From: Sphingomonas sp. AX6 | GTDB taxonomy: Bacteria; Pseudomonadota; Alphaproteobacteria; Sphingomonadales; Sphingomonadaceae | Direction: 5' to 3' | Assembly: GCF_902506605.1 (NCBI RefSeq) | Contig: NZ_LR733979.1 | Coordinates: forward strand, 445,468 to 509,467 | Length of the DNA: 64,000 nucleotides | Shown: positions 55,531 through 64,000 of the stretch, piece after piece | Layout of the letters: each line of letters opens with the position of its first letter | Position numbering within the stretch: the first letter of the stretch is position 1 | The notes under the pieces: model-generated | What the model was told of the DNA's origin: nothing | Database searches by the model: none | Seen by the model: only the letters and a program-made list of their open reading frames with translations | Position numbers and translations under genes: made by a program

Positions 55531-56556
55531 ATGGCTCGAAACTCGAGCATTTATCTTTGCCTGTTGGCGATGATCGGGCTGGCGGTGGCGACGCTAGGTA
55601 GCCCGGCCCGCGCGGCGCATCGCGACCCCGGACCTGCCGCTTATCTCGACCACGCGCTGCACTTGCTTCGAACCAAGCACATCAATCGCGCCGCGGCCGA
55701 TTGGCCGACGATCGAAGCCACAGCGCGCGCACGGATTCGCGATGCGAAGACGTCCACCGACACCTATCCGGCGATCCGCGAGGTGTTGGAGAGGCTGGGC
55801 GAGAAACATAGCGTTCTGGTGGAAGCTCGCCCCAAGCGGCATGCAGGTTTCGCGTCGGGCAACAGCGCGCAACCTGTGCCCGCAATGCAAATGCCGTTGC
55901 CCAGGGGAATCATCGCTCGCGCTCGCGTGGGCGTGGTTTGGCTGCCGTCGCTGAACACGCTGGGCGACGGCGGGCTGGCGGCGGGCCGGCGTTATGCGAG
56001 TGAATTGCGATCCGTGCTCGCGCGGCTGGACGGCGAGGCGGCCTGCGGCTGGCTCGTCGATCTGCGACAGAATGGCGGGGGCAATATGTGGCCCATGCTG
56101 AACGGGCTGGATCCGCTGTTGGGCAAGGCACCGTTCGGCCATTTCGTCGTCAGTGCCAGCGGAACCCAGCGCTGGGTACGGACGGCGGAGGGGATCGCGG
56201 CCTCGTCGGACGTTCCCCCCGCTGGGGAGCCCGGATTCTTTCTTAAGCATGCGGATGCACCGGTGGCCGTCCTCATCGGTCCGCAAACGGCGAGTTCGGG
56301 CGAAATGGTGGCGATCGCGCTGTTGGGACGGTCGGATGTAAGGACTTTCGGCGCGCCGACGGCAGGGTTGAGCACTGCGAATGAGACATATCCGCTGGGT
56401 GATGGTGCAATGCTGGCGATCACGACGATGACTGTCCGCGATCGGCTGGGCAGGGACTATCGTGGCCCGATCGGGCCGGATCAACGGACCGAGGGTGATG
56501 CCACCGAGATTGCTGCGATCGAGTGGCTCGAGGCATCGTGCCATTCGAAATATTGA
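55531..56556 (+). CDS. S41 family peptidase-like secreted protein
   Basis: A 341-aa exported protein. The signal peptide is YLCLLAMIGLAVATLGSPAR with a cut near ARAAH. The S41 (tail-specific protease) core shows WLVDLRQNGGGNMWPMLNGL near residue 175 and the serine motif IGPQTASSGEMVAIALLG near residue 250, then GAPTAGLSTANETYPLGDG. No PDZ domain is visible, so it is a short form. The target is unknown. Confidence 0.85.
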   Translation: MARNSSIYLCLLAMIGLAVATLGSPARAAHRDPGPAAYLDHALHLLRTKHINRAAADWPTIEATARARIRDAKTSTDTYPAIREVLERLGEKHSVLVEARPKRHAGFASGNSAQPVPAMQMPLPRGIIARARVGVVWLPSLNTLGDGGLAAGRRYASELRSVLARLDGEAACGWLVDLRQNGGGNMWPMLNGLDPLLGKAPFGHFVVSASGTQRWVRTAEGIAASSDVPPAGEPGFFLKHADAPVAVLIGPQTASSGEMVAIALLGRSDVRTFGAPTAGLSTANETYPLGDGAMLAITTMTVRDRLGRDYRGPIGPDQRTEGDATEIAAIEWLEASCHSKY

Positions 56557-56733
56557 CCGGCTGCGAGCGGGCCGCCCGTCCGTGACGCCTCGTGAATTTG
56601 GCGATAGGACTGCGTTGCTTTGTCTGATGACGGCGCGCCCAGGCCTAAGCGGCGGACGCGCCTAAGAATGTAGCGCCAAGTCGCCTGTTGACCCCCGTCC
56701 CAAACCCGTTAAAGCCCAGCGTTCCGGGCATCC

Positions 56734-56809
56734 GGGCGATTAGCTCAGTTGGTAGAGCATCTCGTTTACACCGAGAGGGTCGGCGGTTCGAGCCCGTCAT
56801 CGCCCACCA
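56734..56809 (+). tRNA. tRNA-Val (anticodon TAC)
   Basis: A 76-nt tRNA with encoded CCA. Acceptor stem GGGCGAT with ATCGCCC. D-arm AGCTCAGTTGGTAGAGC. Anticodon stem TCTCG with CGAGA and loop TTTACAC, anticodon TAC, which decodes GUA and other Val codons. T-arm with GGTTCGAGCC. TTGACC at 56688-56693 with TTAAAG about 15 nt on could be the promoter. Confidence 0.96.
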
Positions 56810-56829
56810 TTCCCTTCTTGTTTCCTTTG

Positions 56830-57411
56830 CTAAAGGCGCCGCACCAAGCGCACGGCCTCCGCGATCCAGGCGGGGTCGGTGACGACTTGCTGCCGCTGGC
56901 CGCTGCCCAGCGGGAGCAGATGGAGTTTGCCTGGGGTTTCACCGCTAGGGGCTTCGCGACCGATCAGGCGACCGAACAAATAGCGACCGGCGGGACGGGG
57001 GACGAGGATGTCGCGGTTCAGGGCGTTGACGAAATGTTCGGGGTCGAGCCGTTCGCACCAGATGTCGTCGCCGCTGCGATAGTCGCCGATCCCGGCATGG
57101 ACGGTGACCGCGATCAGACGCGGGGTTGGTTTTGGCGGGGTGACGCGCGATTTGTGGCGCGGGGCGCTGGCACCGTCGGCGTCCAGCATGGCAGCGACGG
57201 GAATGTCGGGGCGGTCGGGCATCGCGACGAGGTCCGATGCATCGACACCGAGCGCGTCGGCGATGCGGTTGAGCCAGCCGACCGAGACGGTGCGCGTGCC
57301 GGTTTCCAGCCGCCCGATCGTCTGTGCGGTGGTGGGTGGATTGCAGCGCTGGGCGACCTGGTCGAGGGTCAGGCCCTGGGCGCGGCGGACTTCGCGGATG
57401 GCGGTGATCAT
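56830..57411 (-). CDS. XRE-family helix-turn-helix regulator
   Basis: A 193-aa protein. The N-terminal 65 residues are an XRE-type helix-turn-helix (ITAIREVRRAQGLTLDQVAQ, TTAQTIGRLETGTRTVSVGW). The C-terminal half has a short domain with GDDIWCERLDPEHFVNALNR and PRPAGRYLFGRLIGREAPSG, reminiscent of the peptidase/signal domain of phage-type repressors (S24), though the catalytic pair is not clear. ATG 57411 has TGGAG about 7 nt upstream. It is divergent from the DUF6456 gene by 92 nt and may regulate it. Confidence 0.78.
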   Translation of the reverse strand: MITAIREVRRAQGLTLDQVAQRCNPPTTAQTIGRLETGTRTVSVGWLNRIADALGVDASDLVAMPDRPDIPVAAMLDADGASAPRHKSRVTPPKPTPRLIAVTVHAGIGDYRSGDDIWCERLDPEHFVNALNRDILVPRPAGRYLFGRLIGREAPSGETPGKLHLLPLGSGQRQQVVTDPAWIAEAVRLVRRL

Positions 57412-57503
57412 CGGATACTCCATTAACCGATCTGGTTTTTCTTCTTTCCTACAATGTGCCGTTGGTGGCAAGCCTCGTTTCGAAGGTGGAGGGAGAACGG
57501 CGC

Positions 57504-57959
57504 ATGCGTGAACTGGTGGAGCGACGGTTGGACGGGCGGACGGCGGTGGCGGGGCGCGGGCGCAGCGTGACCGTCAATCTAGGAGAATCGGCGCTGAGTT
57601 GGTTGGGCGCGCGCAAGCATATCGATGCGCGGCAGATCGAGGCCGGGGAACGGCTGCGGACCGACTACGAACGCGCGTCTATCGCGCCCAGCGTGACGAT
57701 GCGGTGGGACGTGTCGCCGCGGGGTGGCCGGGGCGATGTCCTCGATCCGACCATGGCGCAGATCGAAGCGAAGCGGCGGTTCGATGCGGCGATGGCGGGC
57801 GTGGGGCCGGGGTTGAGCGACGTGCTGTGGCGCGTGGTGTGCGCCGACGAGCGGCTGGCAGACGCCGAACGGGCGCTGGGTTGGCCTGCGCGCGCGGGCA
57901 AGCTGGTGCTGGGGTTGGCGCTCGACCGGTTGGCCGAGCATTATGGGCTCAGGCGTTAG
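57504..57959 (+). CDS. DUF6456 domain protein
   Basis: A 151-aa protein whose C-terminal two thirds match DUF6456, an alphaproteobacterial domain with RQIEAGERLRTDYERASIAP and GPGLSDVLWRVVCADERLAD. Its role is not known. ATG 57504 follows GGAGGGAG. The last 11 nt overlap the stop end of the convergent DUF2339 gene. Its neighbour in the other direction is the XRE regulator. Confidence 0.78.
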   Translation: MRELVERRLDGRTAVAGRGRSVTVNLGESALSWLGARKHIDARQIEAGERLRTDYERASIAPSVTMRWDVSPRGGRGDVLDPTMAQIEAKRRFDAAMAGVGPGLSDVLWRVVCADERLADAERALGWPARAGKLVLGLALDRLAEHYGLRR

Positions 57960-60435
57960 GCGTGGTCTTTGGCCTGCGCAGGAAGCGACCGTAAAGCGCG
58001 CCGATACCGATTAGCGCGAGCCCCAGACCGAGAAAGGACAGGACGCGGAGGAAACCGTCGAGGCGAGCGGCATCCAGAAGGAATACTTTGAACGTGACGG
58101 CGGTAAGGAGCGCGATGCCGAGCGTGCGCAGGTCGCGCTTGTCGGTGGCAATACCGCGCCAGAGCCAGAACAGGCCGATGCCAAGCGGAACCGCGGAATA
58201 GCCCCAGTTTTCCATGACGACGATGCCGCCCGTCAGACTATCACCCTGGGCAAGCTGACGGACAAGTGCGAGCCCGGCCACCAGCGTCATCGCAGCGGCG
58301 GATGCGCGCAGCGACCGGTGCGGAGGCATGGTCCACAGCCAGAACGCGGCAAGGGTCGCGTGCGCGACCGCAAGGTTCAGCACCGGCAGCGGGCCGACCG
58401 ATTGTGCGACGAAGGCGGCGTTGAAGACGATGAGGTCGAACCACAGGATGCGGAACAGCGCGAGGCCGGTGAGCAGCGCGGCAAGCATGGGCTGACGATC
58501 GGTGCGGCGCAGCCACCACGCGGCTGCAAGCAAGGCTTGAGTGATGACTGCGCGTTCGAGAAAGCCGTTGGCGGCGAACGCTTGTGGGGTGGCGATCGCG
58601 AAGACCTGCTTGGCAAGGATGTGGAGCGCGACCAGTGCGAGGCCGGTGGCGATGAGCGCGACTTGCGGGCGGTGCGCGGCGAAACTCTTCGCTTTCCATT
58701 TGAGCAGCCCGACGGCGGCAAGCGCAGGCACAGCAAAACTTAGCATTGCGGTCAGCGGACCGGGGAGTGCTGCGTAGATAAGCGCGTTGCCGGTCACGGC
58801 CTCCAATGCGGCGTTTACCCAGGCGAGCAGCGGTTGTGCGGCAGCGAGGATCGCCGCGGCGAAGGCGAGCGTCGGGAAGCGTGCGAGATCGCGGTCCGGC
58901 GTGCGATCGGCCCACCAGGCGAGCGCGGCCATCGCGACGACGATCGGTAGCGCGATCCAGGCAAAGGGAACGAGGCGATCGAGGGCGAGGACGAACAGGA
59001 TTGCGGCGAATGCGCTCCCCAGGATCAGGCCGGGATCGCGGCTGTCGATCAGCGCGCGGCGTCTCCACGCGAGGCTGGCGCAGGCGGCGGCGAGTGCAAG
59101 GCCGCTCACCATCCAGAGCGTGTCGGCCAGGCGCGGGGCGATGGTGCCGAGCGCGATGATCCACGGGCCGGCTGTCCCTGCGACCGCGACCAGCGACCAG
59201 TTGCGATCGCGCATCGTCAGCGCGTGGCCGGTGCCACCGAACAGCAAGGTCGCGGCGACCGTCATCCAGGGGGCAGCACCAGGCTGGGGCTGGAACAGCG
59301 TCGTCGCGAGCAGGATCAGGACGAGCAGCGCGGCACCGACGGCGGCGATGACGAGGCGCGGGTCGCGCCACGCGAGGATGAGGGCGGCGGCGGAAAGGGT
59401 GATGTAGAAGCCCCAGGCAAGGCCTGAGAAATCGAGCGCGGGGGCAAGCAGCAGGAGCTGGACGAGACCGCCAGCAAGCGGGAGCAGGCGGACCCAGCCT
59501 ACGCGCATTTCGGTCGCAGGGAGCGCCAACGTCGCGCCGATCGACAGCAGCACGACGAACAGCCCGACCGCGGGAAGGTCACCGGGGCCGAGCAGGAACA
59601 GGAGCAGGTTGATCCAGGCGAAGCCGCTCGCGGTGGCGGCGAGCGCGAGCCAGGCCCAGCCGCGATGGATGGCGAGCCCGAACAGCGCCGCGACGAACAG
59701 ACCGAGATAGACAAGCAGCGGACCGATGCCCGCCACGTCGAACCCGGCGATCAGGGGTGCGGCGAACCCGCCGACCAGCGCCATCACCGCGGTCGGCGGG
59801 CCGTGGCGCAGCGCGAGGACGAGGCCCGCTGCGGTGACGCCGATCATCAGGACGAAAGCGGGAAGCGGCGTAATCAGATCGTAGAGCGCGGCGGCCATGT
59901 AGAGCGTGCCATATGCGGAGGCGATGCCCGCGCCCGCCAACACCTGGCCGATGCGCGGATCGTCGGCGGTGGCGGGGATGCGGCGCGCAGCTTCGCTGGC
60001 GGTGATCAGCGCGACGGCGAACAGTGCAGCGAGCACGACTCGAACGCCGGGGCCGAGGAGGCCGGATTCTATGGACCAACGGACGAGAAAAAAACCGGCG
60101 AGGACGAGGGCGGCGCCGCCGATCCAGATGGGGAGGCGACCCGCGATCATCGATTCCAGGTCGAGCGGGGGACGAGCGGGAGGCGTCGGAATTTCGGCAT
60201 CGGTTGGTGGTGCGACGGGCGCGGCTTGGGTGGCGCGGCTCGCGGGGAAACGCCAGGGGGCGATCCGGGATTTTGTCGCGGTCGACGGCAGATCTTCGAC
60301 TGGCTGCCACCTGCCCAGCAGATCGACCATCGCCTCGAGATCGTTAGCGCGGCGTTCGACCGCAGACAGGCGGCGGTGGAGATGTACGGCTACCCCGGCG
60401 AGGATTAGCACGGCCAGCAACAACAGGCCGGTCAC
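57949..60435 (-). CDS. DUF2339 multi-pass membrane protein
   Basis: An 828-aa inner-membrane protein of the DUF2339 family with more than twenty hydrophobic helices after a short coiled region (HLHRRLSAVERRANDLEAMV) and a Pro/Ala-rich stretch. The family start LPIWIGGAALVLAGFFLVRW is near residue 103. No catalytic motif is seen; a transporter or envelope role is possible but not shown. It is convergent with DUF6456 and overlaps its end. Confidence 0.85.
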   Translation of the reverse strand: MTGLLLLAVLILAGVAVHLHRRLSAVERRANDLEAMVDLLGRWQPVEDLPSTATKSRIAPWRFPASRATQAAPVAPPTDAEIPTPPARPPLDLESMIAGRLPIWIGGAALVLAGFFLVRWSIESGLLGPGVRVVLAALFAVALITASEAARRIPATADDPRIGQVLAGAGIASAYGTLYMAAALYDLITPLPAFVLMIGVTAAGLVLALRHGPPTAVMALVGGFAAPLIAGFDVAGIGPLLVYLGLFVAALFGLAIHRGWAWLALAATASGFAWINLLLFLLGPGDLPAVGLFVVLLSIGATLALPATEMRVGWVRLLPLAGGLVQLLLLAPALDFSGLAWGFYITLSAAALILAWRDPRLVIAAVGAALLVLILLATTLFQPQPGAAPWMTVAATLLFGGTGHALTMRDRNWSLVAVAGTAGPWIIALGTIAPRLADTLWMVSGLALAAACASLAWRRRALIDSRDPGLILGSAFAAILFVLALDRLVPFAWIALPIVVAMAALAWWADRTPDRDLARFPTLAFAAAILAAAQPLLAWVNAALEAVTGNALIYAALPGPLTAMLSFAVPALAAVGLLKWKAKSFAAHRPQVALIATGLALVALHILAKQVFAIATPQAFAANGFLERAVITQALLAAAWWLRRTDRQPMLAALLTGLALFRILWFDLIVFNAAFVAQSVGPLPVLNLAVAHATLAAFWLWTMPPHRSLRASAAAMTLVAGLALVRQLAQGDSLTGGIVVMENWGYSAVPLGIGLFWLWRGIATDKRDLRTLGIALLTAVTFKVFLLDAARLDGFLRVLSFLGLGLALIGIGALYGRFLRRPKTTPNA

Positions 60436-60604
60436 GCGAGGGTTCCGTTACGCATCGCATGGGCTTTTCGCACATGGCGCGGGGCTTGTCTCGTGGCGAT
60501 TGGGCGTAAAACTGGAGCCTGTGCGAAGCACTTGCGTTGCCACGCCGCCGTTTGTTGGCTGGCGCTACCCCTCGCCAGCGCGATCCGCAGCGACTATCTG
60601 AACC

Positions 60605-61558
60605 ATGATGCGGATCGAATTTATAAAATGTCATGGGTCGGGGAATGATTTTCCGTTGGTCGATGGGCGGGGTTGGGCGTGGGCTGACGCCCGATGGGCA
60701 GCGCTGGCGCGGGCGATGGCCGATCGTGAGGGGCCGGTAGGGGGCGACGGGTTGCTGGCGCTGGTCGAGGGGGACGAAGGCCATGCCTTTGGGATGCGGA
60801 TGTTCAATTCGGACGGGTCGGAGGCGGAGACGTGTCTGAACGGGTTGCGGTGTACCGCACGACTGGGGTTCGAATTGCTGGGGCTGGACCGTGCGCGGGT
60901 GAATTTGAAGACGAGTAGCGCGGACGTTGCACGGGCAGATCCGGTGGCGCCGGGGGTCGAGACGATCCTGACGCGGGTGGGTCCGGTTTCGACCGCGACG
61001 CGCGATGTGGGGTTGCGGATCGCGGCCGCGGAGGTGGTCGATGCTCCGATTGCCGAGTTGCCGAGTGCGCGCAGCTTCACCGCGGTGGCGATGCCCAATC
61101 CGCATCTGGTGACGTTCGTCGAGCGTGTGGACGAAGGCGAACTGGTGGCGCTGGGCGAATGGTGCGAGGCCGCGCCCATGGTGCTGCCTGCGCGCGGCAA
61201 TGTGAGTTTCGTTGCCCAAGAGGATGCAGAGACGATCTTTGTCCGCACGTTCGAGCGCGGGGTCGGTCTGACGGACAGTTGCGGGAGCGCGATGGCCGCA
61301 TCGACGCTCTCCGCCGTGTTGACCGGGCGAGTGGCCGAGGCGCGATGGGTGACGGTGCGCAATCGCGGCGGGCTGGTCCGTGCAATGGTCGAACGCGGCG
61401 ATGGCGGTCCGGTGGTGTCGATCGCGGGCAATGCCACGTTCGAGGCGGATCGAGTCGTCGAATGTGATCCCGCAACGGGCACGCTGGGCGCGGTGGAGAC
61501 GGTGCGCGAGCGACGCGACGAGATTGCGGCCTGGGCAGGCGTGCTGGCCGCGCGCTGA
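60605..61558 (+). CDS. dapF: diaminopimelate-epimerase-like protein (divergent DapF)
   Basis: A 317-aa protein with the DapF fold: IEFIKCHGSGNDFPLVDGRG at the start, MFNSDGSEAETCLNGLRC near residue 67, and the second half with VGLTDSCGSAMAASTLSAV near residue 220. The two catalytic cysteines seem kept at C77 and C226. However, the normal CGNG is CLNG and the normal ACGTG is SCGSA. It may make meso-diaminopimelate or act on another amino acid, so the symbol is provisional. ATG 60605 and 60608 are both possible. The 169-nt gap upstream shows no gene. Confidence 0.7.
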   Translation: MMRIEFIKCHGSGNDFPLVDGRGWAWADARWAALARAMADREGPVGGDGLLALVEGDEGHAFGMRMFNSDGSEAETCLNGLRCTARLGFELLGLDRARVNLKTSSADVARADPVAPGVETILTRVGPVSTATRDVGLRIAAAEVVDAPIAELPSARSFTAVAMPNPHLVTFVERVDEGELVALGEWCEAAPMVLPARGNVSFVAQEDAETIFVRTFERGVGLTDSCGSAMAASTLSAVLTGRVAEARWVTVRNRGGLVRAMVERGDGGPVVSIAGNATFEADRVVECDPATGTLGAVETVRERRDEIAAWAGVLAAR

Positions 61559-61607
61559 TCGGTGGTTGCGCGGGGCCGGTGACCGGGTTAGAGGCGCGGC
61601 CATTCGC

Positions 61608-61709
61608 ATGGACCCGGTGAAATTCCGGGTGGCTATTCCGGCCGCCGATCCGCCGGACAACAACGCACATCCTTCATTCCGTTCGGACCGCTTTGCCAGA
61701 GCGATGTGA
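61608..61709 (+). CDS. possible 33-aa leader frame upstream of the SulP gene
   Basis: A short frame (ATG 61608 to TGA 61707-61709) whose stop overlaps a possible ATG (61709) of the SulP frame (TGATG). The peptide ([19 protein letters not shown] and on) matches no family. It may be a coupling leader or chance. Confidence 0.2.
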   Translation: MDPVKFRVAIPAADPPDNNAHPSFRSDRFARAM

Positions 61710-61732
61710 TGTGCCCTTGTTGTGGACCCAAA

Positions 61733-63229
61733 ATGCCCACCCAGTTTTCATCTCTTCGCCGTCAGTGGTTTACCGACGGCGCATCGGCGCGGCGCGAGTT
61801 GCTGGCCGGAATCGTCGTCGCCCTGGCGCTGATCCCCGAGGCGATCGGATTTTCGATCATCGCAGGCGTCGATCCGCGCGTCGGGCTGTACGCGTCGGTC
61901 GTGATCGCGATCGTCATCGCCTTTACCGGCGGGCGCACCGGCATGATTTCGGCAGCGACCGCCGCGGTCGCAGTGCTGGTGATCCCGCTAGTCCGCGACC
62001 ACGGGGTCGAATATCTGTTCGCGGCGACGATCCTGATGGGCCTGATCCAGATGGTCGCGGGGCTGCTGAGACTGCACCTGTTAATGCAGTTCGTGTCGCG
62101 GTCGGTGATTACCGGTTTCGTCAATGCGCTGGCGATCCTGATCTTCATGGCGCAGATCCCGCAACTGACGGGCGTGGGTTGGGAAACCTATGCGATGATC
62201 GCGGGTGGGCTGGCTATCATCTACCTGTTGCCGCGGCTGACCAAGGCGGTGCCGTCGCCGCTGGTCGCGATCGCGGTGCTATCGGCGATCAGCATCGGGT
62301 TCGGCCTGCCGGTCAACACGGTGGGCGACATGGGCGCGCTGCCCGAGGGGCTGCCCGCGTTCGCGCTGCCCGATGTGCCGCTGACGTGGGAAACGCTGCG
62401 GATCATCCTGCCCTATTCATTGACGATGGCGGCGGTCGGGTTGCTGGAAAGCCTGCTGACCGCACAGATCGTCGACGACATGACCGATACCGACAGCGAC
62501 AAGCAGCGCGAGTGCGGCGGCCAGGGCGGAGCGAACATCGTCGCGGCGTTGTTCGGCGGGATGGGCGGATGCGCGATGATCGGCCAGTCGGTGATCAACG
62601 TGACGTCGGGCGGGCGCGGGCGGTTATCGACCTTTACCGCAGGCGCGTTCCTGCTCTTTCTGCTCGCGGTGCTGGGACCGTTCGTGGGGCAGGTGCCGAT
62701 GCCGGCATTGGTCGCGGTGATGATCATGGTGTCGATCGGCACATTCAGCTGGAACTCGATCATCAACTTGCGCCGCCATCCGCCGGTATCGTCGATCGTC
62801 ATGCTGACGACGGTGGCGGTGGTGGTTGCGACCCATGATTTGTCACTGGGCGTGCTGGCGGGGGTGCTGCTGTCGGGCGTGTTCTTTGCGGGCAAGGTGC
62901 AGCGCATGTTCGCGGTCGAGCGGACAGAGGCAGTGGACGGGCGCATGGCGACATACCGGGTCACGGGCCAGATGTTCTTCGCATCGGTCGACCGGTTCAC
63001 CCGCGCATTCCAGAGTGAGCGCGAGGGGACCGAAATCGTGATCGACGTGTCGGCGGCGCATTTCTGGGACATTTCGGGCGTGGGCGCGCTGGACAAGGTG
63101 GTGGCGCGGCTGCGGCGCGAAGGATGCGTGGTCGAGGTGATCGGATATAACCGCGCCAGCGCGGACATCGTCGACAAGTTCGCGCTGCACGACAAGACCG
63201 GGGTGGAGATGGGGCTTGTGCCGAACTAA
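61733..63229 (+). CDS. SulP family inorganic anion transporter with STAS domain
   Basis: A 498-aa SLC26/SulP transporter. The membrane domain spans about residues 20-400 ([38 protein letters not shown]). A cytoplasmic STAS domain follows from about 410 ([18 protein letters not shown], then [20 protein letters not shown]). It should move sulfate, bicarbonate or another anion. ATG 61733 is used; the frame is open to ATG 61709, adding the unusual Cys-rich stretch CPCCGPK. Confidence 0.9.
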   Translation: MPTQFSSLRRQWFTDGASARRELLAGIVVALALIPEAIGFSIIAGVDPRVGLYASVVIAIVIAFTGGRTGMISAATAAVAVLVIPLVRDHGVEYLFAATILMGLIQMVAGLLRLHLLMQFVSRSVITGFVNALAILIFMAQIPQLTGVGWETYAMIAGGLAIIYLLPRLTKAVPSPLVAIAVLSAISIGFGLPVNTVGDMGALPEGLPAFALPDVPLTWETLRIILPYSLTMAAVGLLESLLTAQIVDDMTDTDSDKQRECGGQGGANIVAALFGGMGGCAMIGQSVINVTSGGRGRLSTFTAGAFLLFLLAVLGPFVGQVPMPALVAVMIMVSIGTFSWNSIINLRRHPPVSSIVMLTTVAVVVATHDLSLGVLAGVLLSGVFFAGKVQRMFAVERTEAVDGRMATYRVTGQMFFASVDRFTRAFQSEREGTEIVIDVSAAHFWDISGVGALDKVVARLRREGCVVEVIGYNRASADIVDKFALHDKTGVEMGLVPN

Positions 63230-63426
63230 TCAGAATATAACCCATCTGGAACATCAAACTTGACATCGTCACGCTGATATGGCACATGACGTGAACGATG
63301 AGGAATTGCGGGCGGTGACGAACGGGTCGGCCGCCGCAGGGTGATCCGACATCAAGCGATAGACAGTTCGACCGGGCCGGAGCGGAGACGCTTTCCGGCC
63401 CGAATCGTGTTCGGAAGGGGCGATGC

Positions 63427-63945
63427 ATGGGTGGGACCGTGATCAGCGTGAAGGGGAAGCCGAAGGCACAAACGGCCAAGGCGAGCAGTTTCGGGGTCAC
63501 CAAGCGAACCAGGTTCCTGGATGCGCTGGCATTGACGTGCAACGTCACGCGGGCCGCAGCCCATGCAGGGGTATCGGCCTCTACCGTCTGGCGCGCGCGG
63601 CACCGCGACCCGGTGTTCCAGGAGGAATGGCGCGAGGCGCTGGCGATCGGATATGATCGGTTGGAGGCTCTGGTGCTGGAACATGGCGGGGCGGGCGAGC
63701 GGATCGTGCCCGACCCGACGCGGGTTGGCGAAGACGGCGCGGACGCCGCTTCGGTCGCCGAGCCGTTCGATTTCGATCGCGCGATGAAAGTCCTGATCTA
63801 TCGCCGGGGCGAGCGCAACGGCGAGCCGAACCGGCGCACCGGTCGCCCGCGGGGCCAGGCGACGCGCGAAGAAACCAACGCCGCATTGCTGAAAGCGTTG
63901 AACGCGGCGAAGCGGCGCGTCGAGAAGCAGCGTGAGCAGGAATAG
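63427..63945 (+). CDS. terminase-small-subunit-like helix-turn-helix protein
   Basis: A 172-aa basic protein. Residues 25-70 form a helix-turn-helix (RTRFLDALALTCNVTRAAAH, GVSASTVWRARHRDPVFQEE) like those of phage or gene-transfer-agent small terminases. The rest is charged with a Lys/Arg-rich end (KALNAAKRRVEKQREQ). ATG 63427 has GGAAGGGG 6 nt upstream. It stands 197 nt after the SulP gene and could be the first gene of a packaging cluster that runs off the window. Confidence 0.6.
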   Translation: MGGTVISVKGKPKAQTAKASSFGVTKRTRFLDALALTCNVTRAAAHAGVSASTVWRARHRDPVFQEEWREALAIGYDRLEALVLEHGGAGERIVPDPTRVGEDGADAASVAEPFDFDRAMKVLIYRRGERNGEPNRRTGRPRGQATREETNAALLKALNAAKRRVEKQREQE

Positions 63946-64000
63946 GCGCGAAGGGGCAGGCGAGCCGATCGATGATCGGGCGATCGACGAGGTGGCAATG
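63932..64000 (+). CDS. possible next gene of the phage-like cluster, 5' fragment
   Basis: A frame opening at GTG 63932 inside the end of the previous gene and still open at the window edge (SRNRREGAGEPIDDRAIDEV). Overlapping starts are common in packaging clusters, but 23 codons are too few to identify it. Other starts near 63973 are possible. Confidence 0.25.
   Translation, partial: MSRNRREGAGEPIDDRAIDEVAM

Noticed and set aside
56734..57411. tRNA-Val plus XRE regulator as an integrated element
   Set aside because: No integrase and no repeat of the tRNA 3' end was found downstream; neighbours are ordinary chromosomal genes.
63278..63343. 21-codon frame starting ATG GCA CAT after the SulP gene
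   Set aside because: No Shine-Dalgarno or family features; the 197-nt gap otherwise shows no gene.
63375..63408. Terminator after the SulP gene
   Set aside because: GGGCCGGA and TCCGGCCC can pair, but no T-run follows and the structure lies just before the next gene; left unassigned.

Overview
The window is dense, GC-rich bacterial chromosome that looks like a Sphingomonas-type alphaproteobacterium (Sphingomonadaceae). Support comes from a CcrM-type GANTC methyltransferase, a SciP (DUF1153) cell-cycle regulator, an alphaproteobacterial 40-aa aa3-oxidase subunit IV, a DUF6456 protein and several families of GC-rich intergenic palindromes between genes. Most of it is housekeeping DNA. The exceptions are a small toxin-antitoxin-like pair (about 30.3-30.8 kb) and a phage- or GTA-like start at the right end (63.4 kb onward).

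Layout: 1-11.8 kb holds an M61 peptidase start, a DinG/Rad3-like helicase with a SixA-like phosphatase, a TonB-C-like protein, purH, a four-gene Mla-type lipid transport operon (permease, ATPase, MCE protein, lipoprotein), a HAD phosphatase and a DUF445 membrane protein. 11.9-19.4 kb holds a possible secreted micropeptide, an RND pump with its adaptor, two GlsB/YeaQ membrane proteins, a SIMPL protein and sciP. 19.5-30.2 kb holds mnmA, a PhzF-like protein, a CDF metal transporter, pdxH, a fused ATP-grasp/alpha-E gene coupled to a transglutaminase, a DnaJ-like protein, a YihY protein, fabI and a GNAT. 30.3-36.1 kb holds the DUF4160/DUF2442 pair overlapping aroC, a small secreted protein and a branched-chain 2-oxo acid dehydrogenase operon (E1alpha-E1beta-E2).

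36.4-48.5 kb holds lepB-rnc, pgi, gor, a dicarboxylate symporter, glmM, a DUF1272 protein, thiD-rnhB, ccrM and folP. 48.7-57 kb holds an SDR, an NtrC-type regulator, an operon of aa3 subunit IV, transhydrogenase (pntAA, pntAB, a 48-aa membrane microprotein, pntB), a MarR-like regulator with a degenerate receiver-like N-terminus, an S41 peptidase and tRNA-Val. 57-64 kb holds an XRE regulator, DUF6456, DUF2339, a divergent DapF-like epimerase, a SulP transporter and a terminase-small-subunit-like gene.

Three observations stand out. A palindromic repeat has been absorbed in frame into the E2 linker. The ccrM upstream region carries two perfect DnaA boxes, two GANTC sites and two TTAACCAA repeats. 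Short genes are packed into operons by ATGA overlaps. All functional calls are by recognition of motifs and family resemblance; no database search was possible.
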